A stretch of DNA of 64,000 nucleotides, taken from NCBI RefSeq assembly GCF_013407145.1, contig NZ_CP026993.1, positions 682,001-746,000 of the forward strand. Reading direction: 5' to 3'. This DNA comes from Nitrosopumilus cobalaminigenes (GTDB taxonomy: Archaea; Thermoproteota; Nitrososphaeria; Nitrososphaerales; Nitrosopumilaceae). This document shows positions 8,560-18,111 of the stretch, piece after piece. The translations under genes and the position numbers were made by a program. The first letter of the stretch is position 1. Every line of letters starts with the position of its first letter. The notes below the pieces were generated by a model. That model was not told the origin of the DNA. It was given only the letters and a program-made list of their open reading frames with translations, and searched no databases.

Positions 8560-9053
8560 CATGAATTGCCTTGTTTCTTTAATTCTTCTTTTGTAATTTT
8601 TGATAATGTATCTAATGTATGGGAATCATAATTTGCATTTGATAAATCTGCTTCATTTAGAATTGCCCCTTCAAAATTTGCATGTCTAAGATTTACTCCG
8701 CTTAGATTTGCTTGACTAAAATCAACACTTCGTAAATCTGTATAAAATAAATCAGCACCTTTCAAATCAGCTCCTCGCAAATCAGCTCCGTACAATTCTG
8801 CATCCCATAATTTTGCATTTGATAAATCCACCCCTCTCATGTCAGCTCCTCTTAATTTAACATAGAATAGAATTGCTCCGCTTAAATCAGCCCCAGAAAG
8901 ATCCGTACAACTCAAATCTGCATTGTGAATATCTCTGTTTTTGAGGTTTACTCCTTTCATGTTGGAGTCTGATAAATCCCTGCCAATCAATTCTTCATAT
9001 TCAAAATTTACTTTTGAAAGATTTCTCTTTCGAAAAACATCTGATGGTTCCAT
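8556..9053 (-). CDS. Pentapeptide-repeat protein
   Basis: A 165-residue protein made almost wholly of A(D/N)LxX repeats (for example NADLSCTDLSGADLSGA and GADLRGADLKGADLF) from about residue 25 to 145. This forms a right-handed quadrilateral beta helix. Some members mimic DNA and shield gyrase, but most have no known role. A charged C-terminal helix follows. No signal peptide, so cytoplasmic. Confidence 0.9.
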   Translation of the reverse strand: MEPSDVFRKRNLSKVNFEYEELIGRDLSDSNMKGVNLKNRDIHNADLSCTDLSGADLSGAILFYVKLRGADMRGVDLSNAKLWDAELYGADLRGADLKGADLFYTDLRSVDFSQANLSGVNLRHANFEGAILNEADLSNANYDSHTLDTLSKITKEELKKQGNSW

Positions 9054-9104
9054 GATGATTATTTGTTTATTTTAGTACATTTGAATTTAATTCAAAAATA
9101 ATGG

Positions 9105-9254
9105 TTAATTGTATAATTCCAATTCTTGCAAGATTTTGCCCATAGTATGCTTCCAACGTCTCATTTCCTCAATTCCGTGAGGTCTATTTTGCTCTAATTC
9201 TTTTTTTTCTTTTAGCAATTCTTGATGTCTTTTCTCATTTTTCTTAGACTGCAT
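9105..9254 (-). CDS. Small charged helical protein (49 aa)
   Basis: A short ATG-started frame encoding a Lys/Glu-rich helical peptide (QSKKNEKRHQELLKEKKELE then RPHGIEEMRRWKHTMGKILQ). The codon pattern and uninterrupted helix suggest a real gene. It lies upstream of the pentapeptide gene on the same strand and diverges from thrS. Function unknown. Confidence 0.55.
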   Translation of the reverse strand: MQSKKNEKRHQELLKEKKELEQNRPHGIEEMRRWKHTMGKILQELELYN

Positions 9255-9396
9255 GGATCAGTTATGCTTGGGCAACATAAATTTCGTTATGGGTAAAACC
9301 CTCAATTACTTTCAATAAACACATCTGTCTTCTGTGATTGGATGCCTGCGCTTTTTTGAGAATCGTATATTTATGCCACTTTTGACATCTCTAATC

Positions 9397-11265
9397 ATGC
9401 GTATATTGCAACTTCATTGTGATCATATTGAGTATACTCCAACTAAAAAGGAGATTAAATCTGCTGAGGATATTGAAAATCCTCAAACTCAAAGATTAGA
9501 AGAACTTGTAGTTGTATTTGTTGCTATAGAAGATGGTGATGATTCATCTGTTGCCCAAAATGCAATTTCTCAAATTAAAGCATCCATGGAAAAAATTGGA
9601 TCTAAAAAATTATTGTTATATCCTTATGCACACTTGAGTTCTAATCTTGCAAAACCTTCCATTGCAATGTCTTTACTAAAAGAAATGGAAGATGGTGCAT
9701 CTGAACTAGAAGTTTCACATTCTCCATTTGGTTGGACAAAATCATATAAAATTCAAGTCAAAGGTCACCCTCTTGCAGAAAGCTCCAAGGTTGTAACAAA
9801 AGATTCTGCAGATTCTAAACCTGACGAGGAAATAACATCAGATGCTCTTAAGGGAGAATCTAAAATACGCTCATACTGGAAAATACTTTCTCCAGATGGA
9901 ACCATGACTAACATTGGTGATTTTAATTTCTCAAAATATCCTAAATTAGAAATTTTAGCAAAATATGAATCTGCAAAAATTAGAAAAGTTGATCAACCTC
10001 CACCTCATGTAGCATTGATGAAAAAAATGGGCATTTCTGATTATGAACCTGCATCTGATTCTGGAAATATGAGATTTTATCCAAATGGAAGATTGATCAA
10101 ATCCTTGATTGAACGTTATGTTACTGATAGAGTTAAGGAATATGGTGGATACGAAGTTGAAACTCCGATAATGTATGATTCAGAGCATCCTAGTATGGTT
10201 AGTTACTTTAATCGATTTCCTGCAAGACAGTACAATATTGATTCAGAAGGCAAAAAACTATTTTTAAGATTTGCTGCATGTTTTGGTCAATTCTTAATGG
10301 CTAACCAATACCAATTATCTTACAAAAATTTGCCCTACAAACTCTATGAACTTACAAGATATAGCTTTAGACGAGAACAATCTGGAGAATTAGTTGGTTT
10401 AAGACGACTTAGAGCCTTTACCATGCCTGATTGTCATGCATTTTGTAAAGATATGGCTCAAGCAGTTGATGAAATCAAGGTTCGTTTTGATCTTTCACAA
10501 AGTGTTCTACGTGAACTTGGTATAGATGAAAATGATTATGATATGGCAATTAGATTTACTGAGGACTTTTACAATGAGAATAAAACTGCAATAGAAGAAC
10601 TAGTCAAGAAACATGGAAGACCTGTGTTGGTAGAGATGTGGAAAGAGAAATTCTTTTACTTTGTTTTAAAATGGGAGTTTAACTTTATTGACGGTCATGG
10701 AAAAGCATCTGCATTATCTACAGATCAGATTGATGTTGAAAACGGACATAGATATGGAATTGACTTTGTTGATGAAAACAATACAAAACAACATCCTATC
10801 ATTTTACACAATTCTCCTAGTGGTGCAATTGAGAGAATCATCTATGCATTATTGGAAAAAGCTGCTAAAGATTCCTATGAAGGACGTAAACCTCAATTCC
10901 CCCTGTGGTTAGCTCCTACTCAAGTTAGGATAATTCCACTTAAAGAAGAATTTAATGAGTTTACTGAAACTCTGAGTGATAAAATTTCAACAAATGATGT
11001 ACGTGTTGATATTGATGATAGAAATGAAAGTATTGGAAAAAGAATTCGTGAAGCTGAAAAAGAATGGATTAGATATATTCTTGTAATCGGTGAAAAGGAA
11101 GCAAATTCACAAAATCTTAGCATACGTGATAGAGTTTCTGGTGATGTCCGAGAATTACCCTTTGATGATTTCATTAAAGAAATTAATGATCAAACTAGTG
11201 GAAAACCATTCACTGGATTGAACCTGCCAAAACATCTCTCTAAGAGACCTAATTTGATGGTGTAA
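9397..11265 (+). CDS. thrS: Threonyl-tRNA synthetase, archaeal type
   Basis: A 622-residue class II synthetase. Residues 1 to about 145 (MRILQLHCDHIEYTP onward) are the archaeal D-aminoacyl-deacylase-like editing domain, which removes serine. Motif 2 is in YELTRYSFRREQSGELVGLRR, motif 3 in SGAIERIIYALLE, and the anticodon-binding domain starts near WLAPTQVRIIPL. ATG 9397 is chosen because TATATTTA at 9366-9373 sits about 27 nt before it. speB follows after three bases, suggesting cotranscription. Confidence 0.95.
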   Translation: MRILQLHCDHIEYTPTKKEIKSAEDIENPQTQRLEELVVVFVAIEDGDDSSVAQNAISQIKASMEKIGSKKLLLYPYAHLSSNLAKPSIAMSLLKEMEDGASELEVSHSPFGWTKSYKIQVKGHPLAESSKVVTKDSADSKPDEEITSDALKGESKIRSYWKILSPDGTMTNIGDFNFSKYPKLEILAKYESAKIRKVDQPPPHVALMKKMGISDYEPASDSGNMRFYPNGRLIKSLIERYVTDRVKEYGGYEVETPIMYDSEHPSMVSYFNRFPARQYNIDSEGKKLFLRFAACFGQFLMANQYQLSYKNLPYKLYELTRYSFRREQSGELVGLRRLRAFTMPDCHAFCKDMAQAVDEIKVRFDLSQSVLRELGIDENDYDMAIRFTEDFYNENKTAIEELVKKHGRPVLVEMWKEKFFYFVLKWEFNFIDGHGKASALSTDQIDVENGHRYGIDFVDENNTKQHPIILHNSPSGAIERIIYALLEKAAKDSYEGRKPQFPLWLAPTQVRIIPLKEEFNEFTETLSDKISTNDVRVDIDDRNESIGKRIREAEKEWIRYILVIGEKEANSQNLSIRDRVSGDVRELPFDDFIKEINDQTSGKPFTGLNLPKHLSKRPNLMV

Positions 11266-11268
11266 AAA

Positions 11269-12144
11269 ATGAGTTTTCTAGATCTATACATGAACAAAAA
11301 CCCCCTAATTACTGCCTCTGATGATGATTCTGAGCCTGTAGCTACCATATTTGGTATTCCTTTTGATGCCACTCATTCATACAAACCTGGATGCCGATTT
11401 GGACCTGATTCAATTCGTGATTCATTTAACAATATTGAGATTTTTCATCCTGATCTTGGAATCGATTTAGAAACTGTAAATATTGAGGATTTAGGAAATA
11501 CTCGACATACTGTTGTTGCATCTGAGATGATTGACATGGTTAAAAAAATCACCACTGAACTTGTTTCAAAACAAAGACAATTGTTCATTTTGGGTGGTGA
11601 ACACTCTATCACATATGGAACGTATACTAGTTTTCCAAAAGATACTGGATATGTTGTATTTGATGCCCATTATGATTTACGTGATGAATTTGCTGACATT
11701 AAATTAAGTCATGCCTCCTATTTGAGAAGAGTTGTTGAAGAACGTGGTTCTGAAAATATCTTACATGTGGGTGCCAGAGCATTTGTAAAAGAAGAGTTGG
11801 AATTTCTTACTGAAAATAAAATTAAAACTATTTCATACAAACAAATTCGTGAAGGTAAAGGACCAAGCCTTCTAAAAGACTATGTTTCTACATTTGATAC
11901 AATGTATTCAAGTTTTGATCTTGATGTTTTGGATCCTGCATATGCCCCTGGTGTAGGTAATCCTGAAGCTGATGGAATTACGTCTAGGGAATTATTTGAC
12001 ATGATTCGTACTTTAGAAAATACCGAAGTAACTGGTGTGGATATTGTGGAGTTAAATCCCTATCATGATAATGGGGCTACAGCATCTTTGGCTGCAAAAA
12101 TTATCTCTACTTTGATTGCAATTAATTTATCTCAAAATAATTAA
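11269..12144 (+). CDS. speB: Agmatinase / ureohydrolase family
   Basis: A 291-residue protein with the dinuclear Mn site residues GGEHS, FDAHYDLRD and SFDLDVLDP, plus the family turn APGVGNPEADGIT. It most likely hydrolyses agmatine to putrescine and urea, feeding polyamine synthesis and so the deoxyhypusine pathway. It follows thrS by three bases. Confidence 0.88.
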   Translation: MSFLDLYMNKNPLITASDDDSEPVATIFGIPFDATHSYKPGCRFGPDSIRDSFNNIEIFHPDLGIDLETVNIEDLGNTRHTVVASEMIDMVKKITTELVSKQRQLFILGGEHSITYGTYTSFPKDTGYVVFDAHYDLRDEFADIKLSHASYLRRVVEERGSENILHVGARAFVKEELEFLTENKIKTISYKQIREGKGPSLLKDYVSTFDTMYSSFDLDVLDPAYAPGVGNPEADGITSRELFDMIRTLENTEVTGVDIVELNPYHDNGATASLAAKIISTLIAINLSQNN

Positions 12145-12157
12145 TTTTATTTCAAAT

Positions 12158-12241
12158 TTACAAATATGATTTTATCACTAACGTAAACAATATTGAAAAA
12201 GCCACTATTCCTGAAAAAGCTATTTTCATATATGTATCCAT
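12158..12241 (-). CDS. Tiny single-helix membrane protein (27 aa)
   Basis: An ATG-started frame coding for a short N-terminal tail (MDTYMK) and one hydrophobic helix (IAFSGIVAFSILFTLVIK). It abuts the end of speB convergently. Two other frames of the same build (18941-19033 and 38927-39004) also abut the 3' ends of convergent genes. A weak AT-rich TATA-like stretch lies near 12262-12270. Too short to be sure from sequence alone. Confidence 0.4.
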   Translation of the reverse strand: MDTYMKIAFSGIVAFSILFTLVIKSYL

Positions 12242-12384
12242 AATATTTTCATATTTACATCAAGTATTATTATCTTCTTATTTTTATTCCATGGCTAAAA
12301 TTAGACATTTTAATTGATTTTTGCCCCTTTTTGGCTCATTTTGACTCCTGTTCACTTTATTAGATGGTATTTTGGGTGTAACTC

Positions 12385-12957
12385 GTGTTAAACAATCTCA
12401 GAGAAACACTTCGCCCTACTTTAGAAAAGATTGGAAAAGGATTTGCATCTACTGGATTATCTGCCAATTTCTGGACTTTTGTAGGTTTAGGGTTTGCACT
12501 AGTTTCTGCAGTTGTTTATGGGATGGGAATTGAATTTGGATTAATTATTGGTGGTATACTATTGCTTGTTTCTGGATTTTTTGATATGGTCGATGGTCAA
12601 GTTGCACGAGTTACAGGAAAGACCTCGAAAAAAGGTGAATATCTTGATTCGATGTTTGACAAGATTTCTGAAGTTGCAATCTTTTTAGGTATTCTTGTAG
12701 GTGGATATGCAGAACCATATCTAGTATTACTTGCAATCACGTTATCTTTGTTAGTTAGTTATGCTAGAGCAAAATCCGATATTATCAATATCAAACTTCA
12801 AGGTATTGGAATTGGAGAAAGAGCTGAAAGGCTCTTGGTAATTGCAATAGTAGGAATAATTGGTTTTATGGATTATGCTGTAATTATAGTGGTGATAATA
12901 GCTGGAATAACTTTAATTCAAAGAATGATTTTCACTGCAAAAAATATTAAAGAATAA
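12385..12957 (+). CDS. CDP-alcohol phosphatidyltransferase (archaetidylinositol-phosphate-synthase-like)
   Basis: A 190-residue integral membrane enzyme with about five or six helices. The catalytic signature DG-x2-AR-x8-G-x3-D-x3-D is intact at residues 70-92 (DGQVARVTG...GEYLDSMFD). It transfers a phospho-alcohol head group to CDP-archaeol in archaeal lipid synthesis. Head group specificity is not certain; inositol phosphate is usual for this archaeal subfamily. Start is GTG 12385. Confidence 0.85.
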   Translation: MLNNLRETLRPTLEKIGKGFASTGLSANFWTFVGLGFALVSAVVYGMGIEFGLIIGGILLLVSGFFDMVDGQVARVTGKTSKKGEYLDSMFDKISEVAIFLGILVGGYAEPYLVLLAITLSLLVSYARAKSDIINIKLQGIGIGERAERLLVIAIVGIIGFMDYAVIIVVIIAGITLIQRMIFTAKNIKE

Positions 12958-12959
12958 TA

Positions 12960-13247
12960 CTAACGAAGTTTTCCACGTTTTCTTCTATTGTCTGCTGATC
13001 TAATTTTTAGAATCTTAAAGTGAATTGCACATGAAATACAATAATGTTTCAAAACTGTTGGTGATGCGATGTAAGCGCCTTGTGCACGGAGTTCTTTGGC
13101 TAAAGTATGTTCTACTAGATTTAATCTAGAAGTTACTTTTTTTGCCTTGTCTTTTGGAACTGTTTGTCCGCAGTTCGTACATTGTACAACTCCTGAGGAA
13201 CCTTTTCCTCCTTTTGTTCGACCTCTACTTGCACGCTTAAGTGGCAT
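12960..13247 (-). CDS. rps26e: 30S ribosomal protein S26e
   Basis: A 95-residue basic protein beginning MPLKRASRGRTKGG. It has the zinc-binding CTNCGQTVPKDKAKK and a second pair CISCAIHFKILKIRS. eS26 sits at the mRNA exit site of the small subunit. ATG 13247 is preferred over 13259 because the TATA-like element GAATATAAGT at 13268-13277 is centred about 26 nt upstream of it. Confidence 0.92.
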   Translation of the reverse strand: MPLKRASRGRTKGGKGSSGVVQCTNCGQTVPKDKAKKVTSRLNLVEHTLAKELRAQGAYIASPTVLKHYCISCAIHFKILKIRSADNRRKRGKLR

Positions 13248-13376
13248 GCACATGAACAAATTTGCCTACTTATATTCTTGTAGAATTTTCTCAAAAACAG
13301 GGTAATCTGTGCCTAGATTATGAGTCAAAATCCTTTATGTTTTAATCTTAGATCGTCTAATTTCAATTGATATATC

Positions 13377-13484
13377 ATGCGTGGTTTATGCCATACTTGT
13401 CTAAGATCTGGAGTTGAATTGGAGATAATCAAGGGCGAGATAATTTGCCATAAATGTATGTCTGAAATCAATGCAAAAAACTAA
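13377..13484 (+). CDS. Small zinc-ribbon protein (35 aa)
   Basis: ATG 13377 opens a 35-residue protein with two CxxC knuckles (LCHTCLRSG and ICHKCMSE) 18 residues apart, a minimal zinc ribbon. It lies between S26e (divergent) and the PfkB kinase, with TTTAATCTTA upstream. Likely a small RNA- or DNA-binding protein; function unknown. Confidence 0.6.
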   Translation: MRGLCHTCLRSGVELEIIKGEIICHKCMSEINAKN

Positions 13485-13510
13485 ATCTATACTAAAACAA
13501 ATCTAGGGAA

Positions 13511-14380
13511 ATGAAATTAGCAGTATTTTCTCACTGTGCAATTGATACTATTACTATTGGCGAAAATAACTATGAACAAATTGGCGGAGCTGCTTGTTAT
13601 TGTGGGATTACTGCCAGACAATTCAAATTCGATGTTGATTTGTTTACAAAATTTGGACCTGATTTTCCAAAACAATATCTAAGTGAACAAAAAATTAATT
13701 TTCCAAATTCTGAATCTAAAATAAATACCACAAAATTTGCAATTTCGATTACTGGTTCAGATAGAACACTAAAACTTGAAAATAAATGTGAGGATATTGA
13801 TTATCCTGGAGTTGATGCTGATGGGCATTTGGTCAGTCCTATTTTTAATGAAATTTCTACTGATACATTCAAAAAAATAAAAAATGATTCCAATTTCCTT
13901 CTTGTTGATCCACAAGGATTTTTCCGACAAAAAGATTCACAAAACAATGTATTTTTACAAAAAACTGATCTTGATTTATCTCAAGTTAATGCAATAAAAG
14001 TAAACCCTGAAGAATCAAAACAAATTGTTGATGGAACTCCTGATGAAATTATGTTATCTTTACAGAAGAAAGGGATTGAATATGTATTGTTTACAAACAA
14101 AACTGATGTTTCATTATTGGTAAAAGATAAAATTTATTCTATTACTTTGCCCAATAAACAAGTTCACGATACTACTGGTGTTGGAGATATTTTTTGTGCT
14201 GCATTTACTTGTACAATGCTTAAAGAAAAAGACTTTTTGTGGGCTCTTTGTTTTGCTGGAGGGGCAGCCCAAGCTGCATTAGAATCTAATAAAGTGGGCT
14301 TGCAAAAAATTCCTAAAAAAGGCACAATTGAAACTAATGCTTCATATTTTTACAATTTGGTAAAATTCCGAGATTTGTAA
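13511..14380 (+). CDS. PfkB-family carbohydrate/nucleoside kinase
   Basis: A 289-residue ribokinase-fold protein. The anion-hole signature VHDTTGVGDIFCAAF (DTxGAGD type, with the catalytic Asp) is near residue 218, and an N-terminal IGGAACYCGITAR segment matches the substrate-side glycine pair. It phosphorylates a sugar, nucleoside or inositol hydroxyl; which one cannot be told. It lies 40 nt before the NAD kinase gene. Confidence 0.8.
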   Translation: MKLAVFSHCAIDTITIGENNYEQIGGAACYCGITARQFKFDVDLFTKFGPDFPKQYLSEQKINFPNSESKINTTKFAISITGSDRTLKLENKCEDIDYPGVDADGHLVSPIFNEISTDTFKKIKNDSNFLLVDPQGFFRQKDSQNNVFLQKTDLDLSQVNAIKVNPEESKQIVDGTPDEIMLSLQKKGIEYVLFTNKTDVSLLVKDKIYSITLPNKQVHDTTGVGDIFCAAFTCTMLKEKDFLWALCFAGGAAQAALESNKVGLQKIPKKGTIETNASYFYNLVKFRDL

Positions 14381-14420
14381 TACATTATTCTTTTATTGTA
14401 CTGAATTGAATGTTTCTTCT

Positions 14421-15419
14421 ATGCAAATAGGGATTTATGGTTCAGGTACAGCTGATTCTGCTGCAAAGACAATCAAAAAGATCCTTGACGAGTCTGGAAT
14501 CAAATCATTCCCAATCACAAAATCCAAGAACAAACCTGCAGACTGTATTATTGTATTGGGTGGAGATAAGGGTGTCCGAAATTATTTTCATAGAACATTT
14601 GATTCAACACTGCCAGTATTGGGAGTCAGTGAAGGTGAAGCAAGTGGATTTTTGGCTCAAATTGAATTAAGAGAATTTTCAACATATGTCAATGTTTTAA
14701 AAAAACAAAACTACACTGTGGAAGAGGTTCCACGTCTTGGCGTAAAAATAGATGGAAAAAATGTTTACCCTGTACTAAATGACGTTGCAGTTTTTTCATC
14801 AAAAAGTGCAATGTTGATGGAACATACCCTACGTGTTAATGGTGATGAAGTATGGCACGATAACAGTGATGGAATTATAGTTTCAACTCCTATTGGTTCT
14901 TCTGCATATTCCATGTCTGCAGGTGGGCCTGTACTTTTTCAAGATTCTGCTGTGTTTGAAATAATTTCAGTCAACTCCCTTGATGTAACTCGTAGACCCA
15001 TTATTGTTTCAAATGATAGCTCAATTGAGATTGATGATATTTCTGCAAGATTACATTGTGAGGTAGTTCTTGATGGTTTGGATAGATACAAAGTTAACAA
15101 AACTGTTGAATGCACCCAATTCTTTCCTCCTGCAAAAATTATCAGATTAAAAAAAGATTCTACTGCTATTTCAGCACTTGCAAAAAAGGTACATTTGGCT
15201 GAAGAATTACTCAGTATGCCTCCAAGTTCAAAACTATTGCTAAAAACTCTAGAATATGAGGGGGCACTTACTCAAAAAGATCTGGCCAACAAAACTTTGC
15301 TTCCTGATAGAACTGTTAGATTGGCATTAAGTCATTTGTTGAAAAAGGGATATGTGAAAAAGAAAGTTTCCATTCGAGATGCAAGACAAAAAATTTATGA
15401 AATTTCTAAAATAGAATAA
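14421..15419 (+). CDS. NAD kinase fused to a C-terminal winged helix
   Basis: Residues 1 to about 245 are an ATP-NAD kinase: the LGGDKGVRNYF loop (GGD catalytic Asp), NDVAVFSS, DGIIVSTPIGSSAYSMSAGGP and DGLDRYKV. The last 80 residues (SSKLLLKTLEYEGALTQKDL, then DRTVRLALSHLLKKGYV) form a MarR-like winged helix. ATG 14421 has TTTTATTG centred 26.5 nt upstream; TTG 14406 is an alternative. The combination suggests direct control of NADP synthesis or a DNA-binding sensor role. Confidence 0.85.
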   Translation: MQIGIYGSGTADSAAKTIKKILDESGIKSFPITKSKNKPADCIIVLGGDKGVRNYFHRTFDSTLPVLGVSEGEASGFLAQIELREFSTYVNVLKKQNYTVEEVPRLGVKIDGKNVYPVLNDVAVFSSKSAMLMEHTLRVNGDEVWHDNSDGIIVSTPIGSSAYSMSAGGPVLFQDSAVFEIISVNSLDVTRRPIIVSNDSSIEIDDISARLHCEVVLDGLDRYKVNKTVECTQFFPPAKIIRLKKDSTAISALAKKVHLAEELLSMPPSSKLLLKTLEYEGALTQKDLANKTLLPDRTVRLALSHLLKKGYVKKKVSIRDARQKIYEISKIE

Positions 15420-15575
15420 TTAAGAATCTTCTTTGGTTAGTTTACTTGTGTGTGATTTTTCATTTGCAGTGGCATCGTCAATTCTTTTTTGAATATTTTT
15501 TTTAAAACAATCTTCTGAACAAAACTCTCTTACCCCAACCTCATATCCATTACCACATTCCTTACACTGCGTCAT
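15420..15575 (-). CDS. Small Cys-rich zinc-binding protein (51 aa)
   Basis: An ATG-started frame beginning TQCKECGNGYEVGVREFCSEDC, a treble-clef-like four-cysteine site, followed by a charged helical tail. Convergent with the NAD kinase gene (the stop codons nearly touch). A TATATA stretch lies at 15611-15616 upstream. Function unknown. Confidence 0.6.
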   Translation of the reverse strand: MTQCKECGNGYEVGVREFCSEDCFKKNIQKRIDDATANEKSHTSKLTKEDS

Positions 15576-15698
15576 TGTTCTTACGTTTGCAAGAATTGTA
15601 AGCTATTTACTATATATGACAAATTCCCATTTTTGGAACTTTTAAAAAGAAATCTGCTTGCTTGCCTATTTGAAAACAAAAAGTGGTTCATCTACTGT

Positions 15699-16307
15699 TT
15701 AGTAGATGAGTGCAAGAGCTTGCAAATCAAAGAGCGATATTGCATTGTAGTTCATGTTGATTTTTGGTTGCATTAGATCATTTTCAACATTTGTATGTCC
15801 TAATCCCAATGCATGTCCTATCTCATGTCTTATGATTGACTCTAGTTCTGATTTGTTTAGATCATCAGTGTTGTAAATTGTCACGAGTGCTCTTTGGATT
15901 TTCCCATTTTTGTCATAAAACAGATTTGTATATCCGTTGAAGTTGTTTTGACTGGGTTTGTCTCTCAGGAATATCGTGATGGCTTCTGTTCTGTCTAACT
16001 TGTGTTGGATTTCTAATGTAGGAACATTTACTCCATATGATTCTGAAATTTCTTTTATTCCTTCATTCCATCCGAGAAATAGAGTTCTTCCTGAATTTTT
16101 TTCTTTAGAATTGATTGCATCTTCTACAATGTCAACCTGAGTTTCACTGACTTTTGCATCTCTAATAATTAAGACTGGAATTTTGTTGTCTGTTGACTCT
16201 TTCCACACTTTTAATTCATTCCATTGCTTATCATCTTCTGCCCACACATCTAGCGGAACAAAGATGATAGTTGCCACTGCTATACTTAGCAGTATCATAC
16301 CTCTCAC
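15699..16307 (-). CDS. Secreted matrixin-like zinc metalloprotease
   Basis: A 202-residue protein with a signal peptide or N-terminal anchor (LLSIAVATIIFVPLDVWAED). It has a complete metzincin zinc site HEIGHALGLGH followed by the Met-turn LMQP. It probably cleaves proteins outside the membrane. A related protein is at 38024-38926. A TATA-like AATATAAT near 16326-16336 supports starting at this ATG or the ATG three codons later. Confidence 0.8.
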   Translation of the reverse strand: MRGMILLSIAVATIIFVPLDVWAEDDKQWNELKVWKESTDNKIPVLIIRDAKVSETQVDIVEDAINSKEKNSGRTLFLGWNEGIKEISESYGVNVPTLEIQHKLDRTEAITIFLRDKPSQNNFNGYTNLFYDKNGKIQRALVTIYNTDDLNKSELESIIRHEIGHALGLGHTNVENDLMQPKINMNYNAISLFDLQALALIY

Positions 16308-16456
16308 AAAGTATGATTATCATAGATTATATTATTCATAAGTTTGTAATTAGTATTACATACATATTTTCATACAAATTTGTAATCTGAAAAATTTTAC
16401 AATGATTTTTAGGCGATAGATTTTACAACAAAAGTTGTAATAATTTCAATTTACAT

Positions 16457-18061
16457 TCAACTTTTTTCAGATGATGCTTTTACAAAAGCTAAAAATGCTT
16501 CTTCGGGAAATCCTGGTCTACTGTTAAATTCTGGATGAAATTGAACTCCGAGATAGAATTTATGTAATGGAATTTCAAGCATTTCCATTCGTTTACCTCC
16601 ATCACTATCTGCAGAAAATATGAGTCCATTTCTTTCAAATTCAGGAATGTAATCTTTGTTTATTTCGTATCTATGTCTGTGACGTTTACTGATTGTGGAT
16701 GAATTGTAAATTTTCTGAGCATTTGTATTTTCTTTAATGATTACGTCGTTAGCTCCTAGTCTTAGTGATCCTCCCATATCTGAAATATCTTTTTGTTCTG
16801 GTAATAGGTCTACAATTGGATTCCTTGTATCTGATTTTATTTCTGTAGAATTTGCATCTTCTAAATTCAAAACATTTCTTCCAAATGCAATTGCTGCAAG
16901 CTGGAATCCAAAACATATTCCAAGATATGGTATGTTTTTCTCTCTAGCATAGTTTGCAGTTTGGATGATGCCTTCTGATCCTCTGGTGCCAAACCCTCCT
17001 GGAACCAAAATTCCATCATAGTTTGATAATGTACTATAATCTGTAATTGATTCAGAATCTATCCAATCAATGTCTATTGATTTTCCAATTTTTGCCCCTG
17101 CATGTTTTAATGCATGATTTACACTCACATAGCTATCAGTTAATGTTACATATTTTCCAACCATTGCTATCTTGACTTTATCATTTTCATGATTAACCAT
17201 ATTTTCAGCAATTTCATTCCATTTGTCCCAGTTAGATGATGCATTCACCATTCCTACTTTTTCAAACTTTCTAAATATGGAATCCATAATCCCTTGATCA
17301 TACAACATTTGAGGAACTTCAAAAATTGATTTTGCATCATGGCATGATAGCACATCTTTAGTTGTAACATTTGTAAACATTGCAATTTTCTTTTTTGTTT
17401 TCTCTTCTAATGGCAAGGTACATCTTACTGCTAAAAAGTCCGGTTGAATACCAATTCTTCTTAATTCTTGAACGCTATGTTGAGTTGGTTTTGTCTTTTG
17501 TTCTCCAACTACATCCAGTGATGGGGCCAAGGTTACATGAACAAATATTACACTTTGAGGTCCCTCTTCCACTCTCATTTGTCTTAATGCTTCTAAAAAT
17601 GGCAATGATTCAATATCTCCAACGGTTCCACCACATTCCACAATTAGAAAATCTAATTTTTCATCTTCTGCAATCTTTGTAATTCTATTCTTAATTTCAT
17701 CTGTAATGTGGGGGATAATTTGGACACATGCTCCTAGATATTCTCCTTTTCTTTCAGCTTCGATAACTGAGGAATACACTTGAGCAGTTGTAATGTTGTG
17801 GCTTTTAGGTATGTTCTGATTTAGAAATCTTTCATAATTTCCAATATCCATATCACATTCTCCTCCATCATCTGTTACGAAGACTTCTCCATGAGCTACT
17901 GGATTCATAGTTCCTGCATCATAGTTGAGATAAGGATCTATTTTGATACAGGATACCTTTTGATCTGCCAACTGTAATAATTTTGCAATCGAGGAAGTTG
18001 TTACACCTTTTCCAAGGCCAGACATCACACCACCTGTGACAAAAATAAACTTCGTCTGCAC
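16457..18061 (-). CDS. pyrG: CTP synthase
   Basis: A 534-residue enzyme. The N-terminal synthase domain begins with the P-loop GGVMSGLGKGVTTSS and includes KIDPYLNYDAGTM and GGTVGDIES. The C-terminal class I glutaminase has the nucleophile in YLGICFGFQLA and the catalytic pair in FHPEF. It makes CTP from UTP, ATP and glutamine. Length is normal. Confidence 0.97.
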   Translation of the reverse strand: MQTKFIFVTGGVMSGLGKGVTTSSIAKLLQLADQKVSCIKIDPYLNYDAGTMNPVAHGEVFVTDDGGECDMDIGNYERFLNQNIPKSHNITTAQVYSSVIEAERKGEYLGACVQIIPHITDEIKNRITKIAEDEKLDFLIVECGGTVGDIESLPFLEALRQMRVEEGPQSVIFVHVTLAPSLDVVGEQKTKPTQHSVQELRRIGIQPDFLAVRCTLPLEEKTKKKIAMFTNVTTKDVLSCHDAKSIFEVPQMLYDQGIMDSIFRKFEKVGMVNASSNWDKWNEIAENMVNHENDKVKIAMVGKYVTLTDSYVSVNHALKHAGAKIGKSIDIDWIDSESITDYSTLSNYDGILVPGGFGTRGSEGIIQTANYAREKNIPYLGICFGFQLAAIAFGRNVLNLEDANSTEIKSDTRNPIVDLLPEQKDISDMGGSLRLGANDVIIKENTNAQKIYNSSTISKRHRHRYEINKDYIPEFERNGLIFSADSDGGKRMEMLEIPLHKFYLGVQFHPEFNSRPGFPEEAFLAFVKASSEKS

Positions 18062-18111
18062 ATTAAACTAACGAATATCTGGTTTTTGTATGTTTTGTCG
18101 ATCCTGATTAG

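Noticed and set aside
16423-16440. TTACAAC-AAAA-GTTGTAA hairpin after pyrG
   Set aside because: Short, A/T-rich and without a T-run; TTGTAA recurs nearby in AT-rich DNA, so it is probably chance or a weak terminator.
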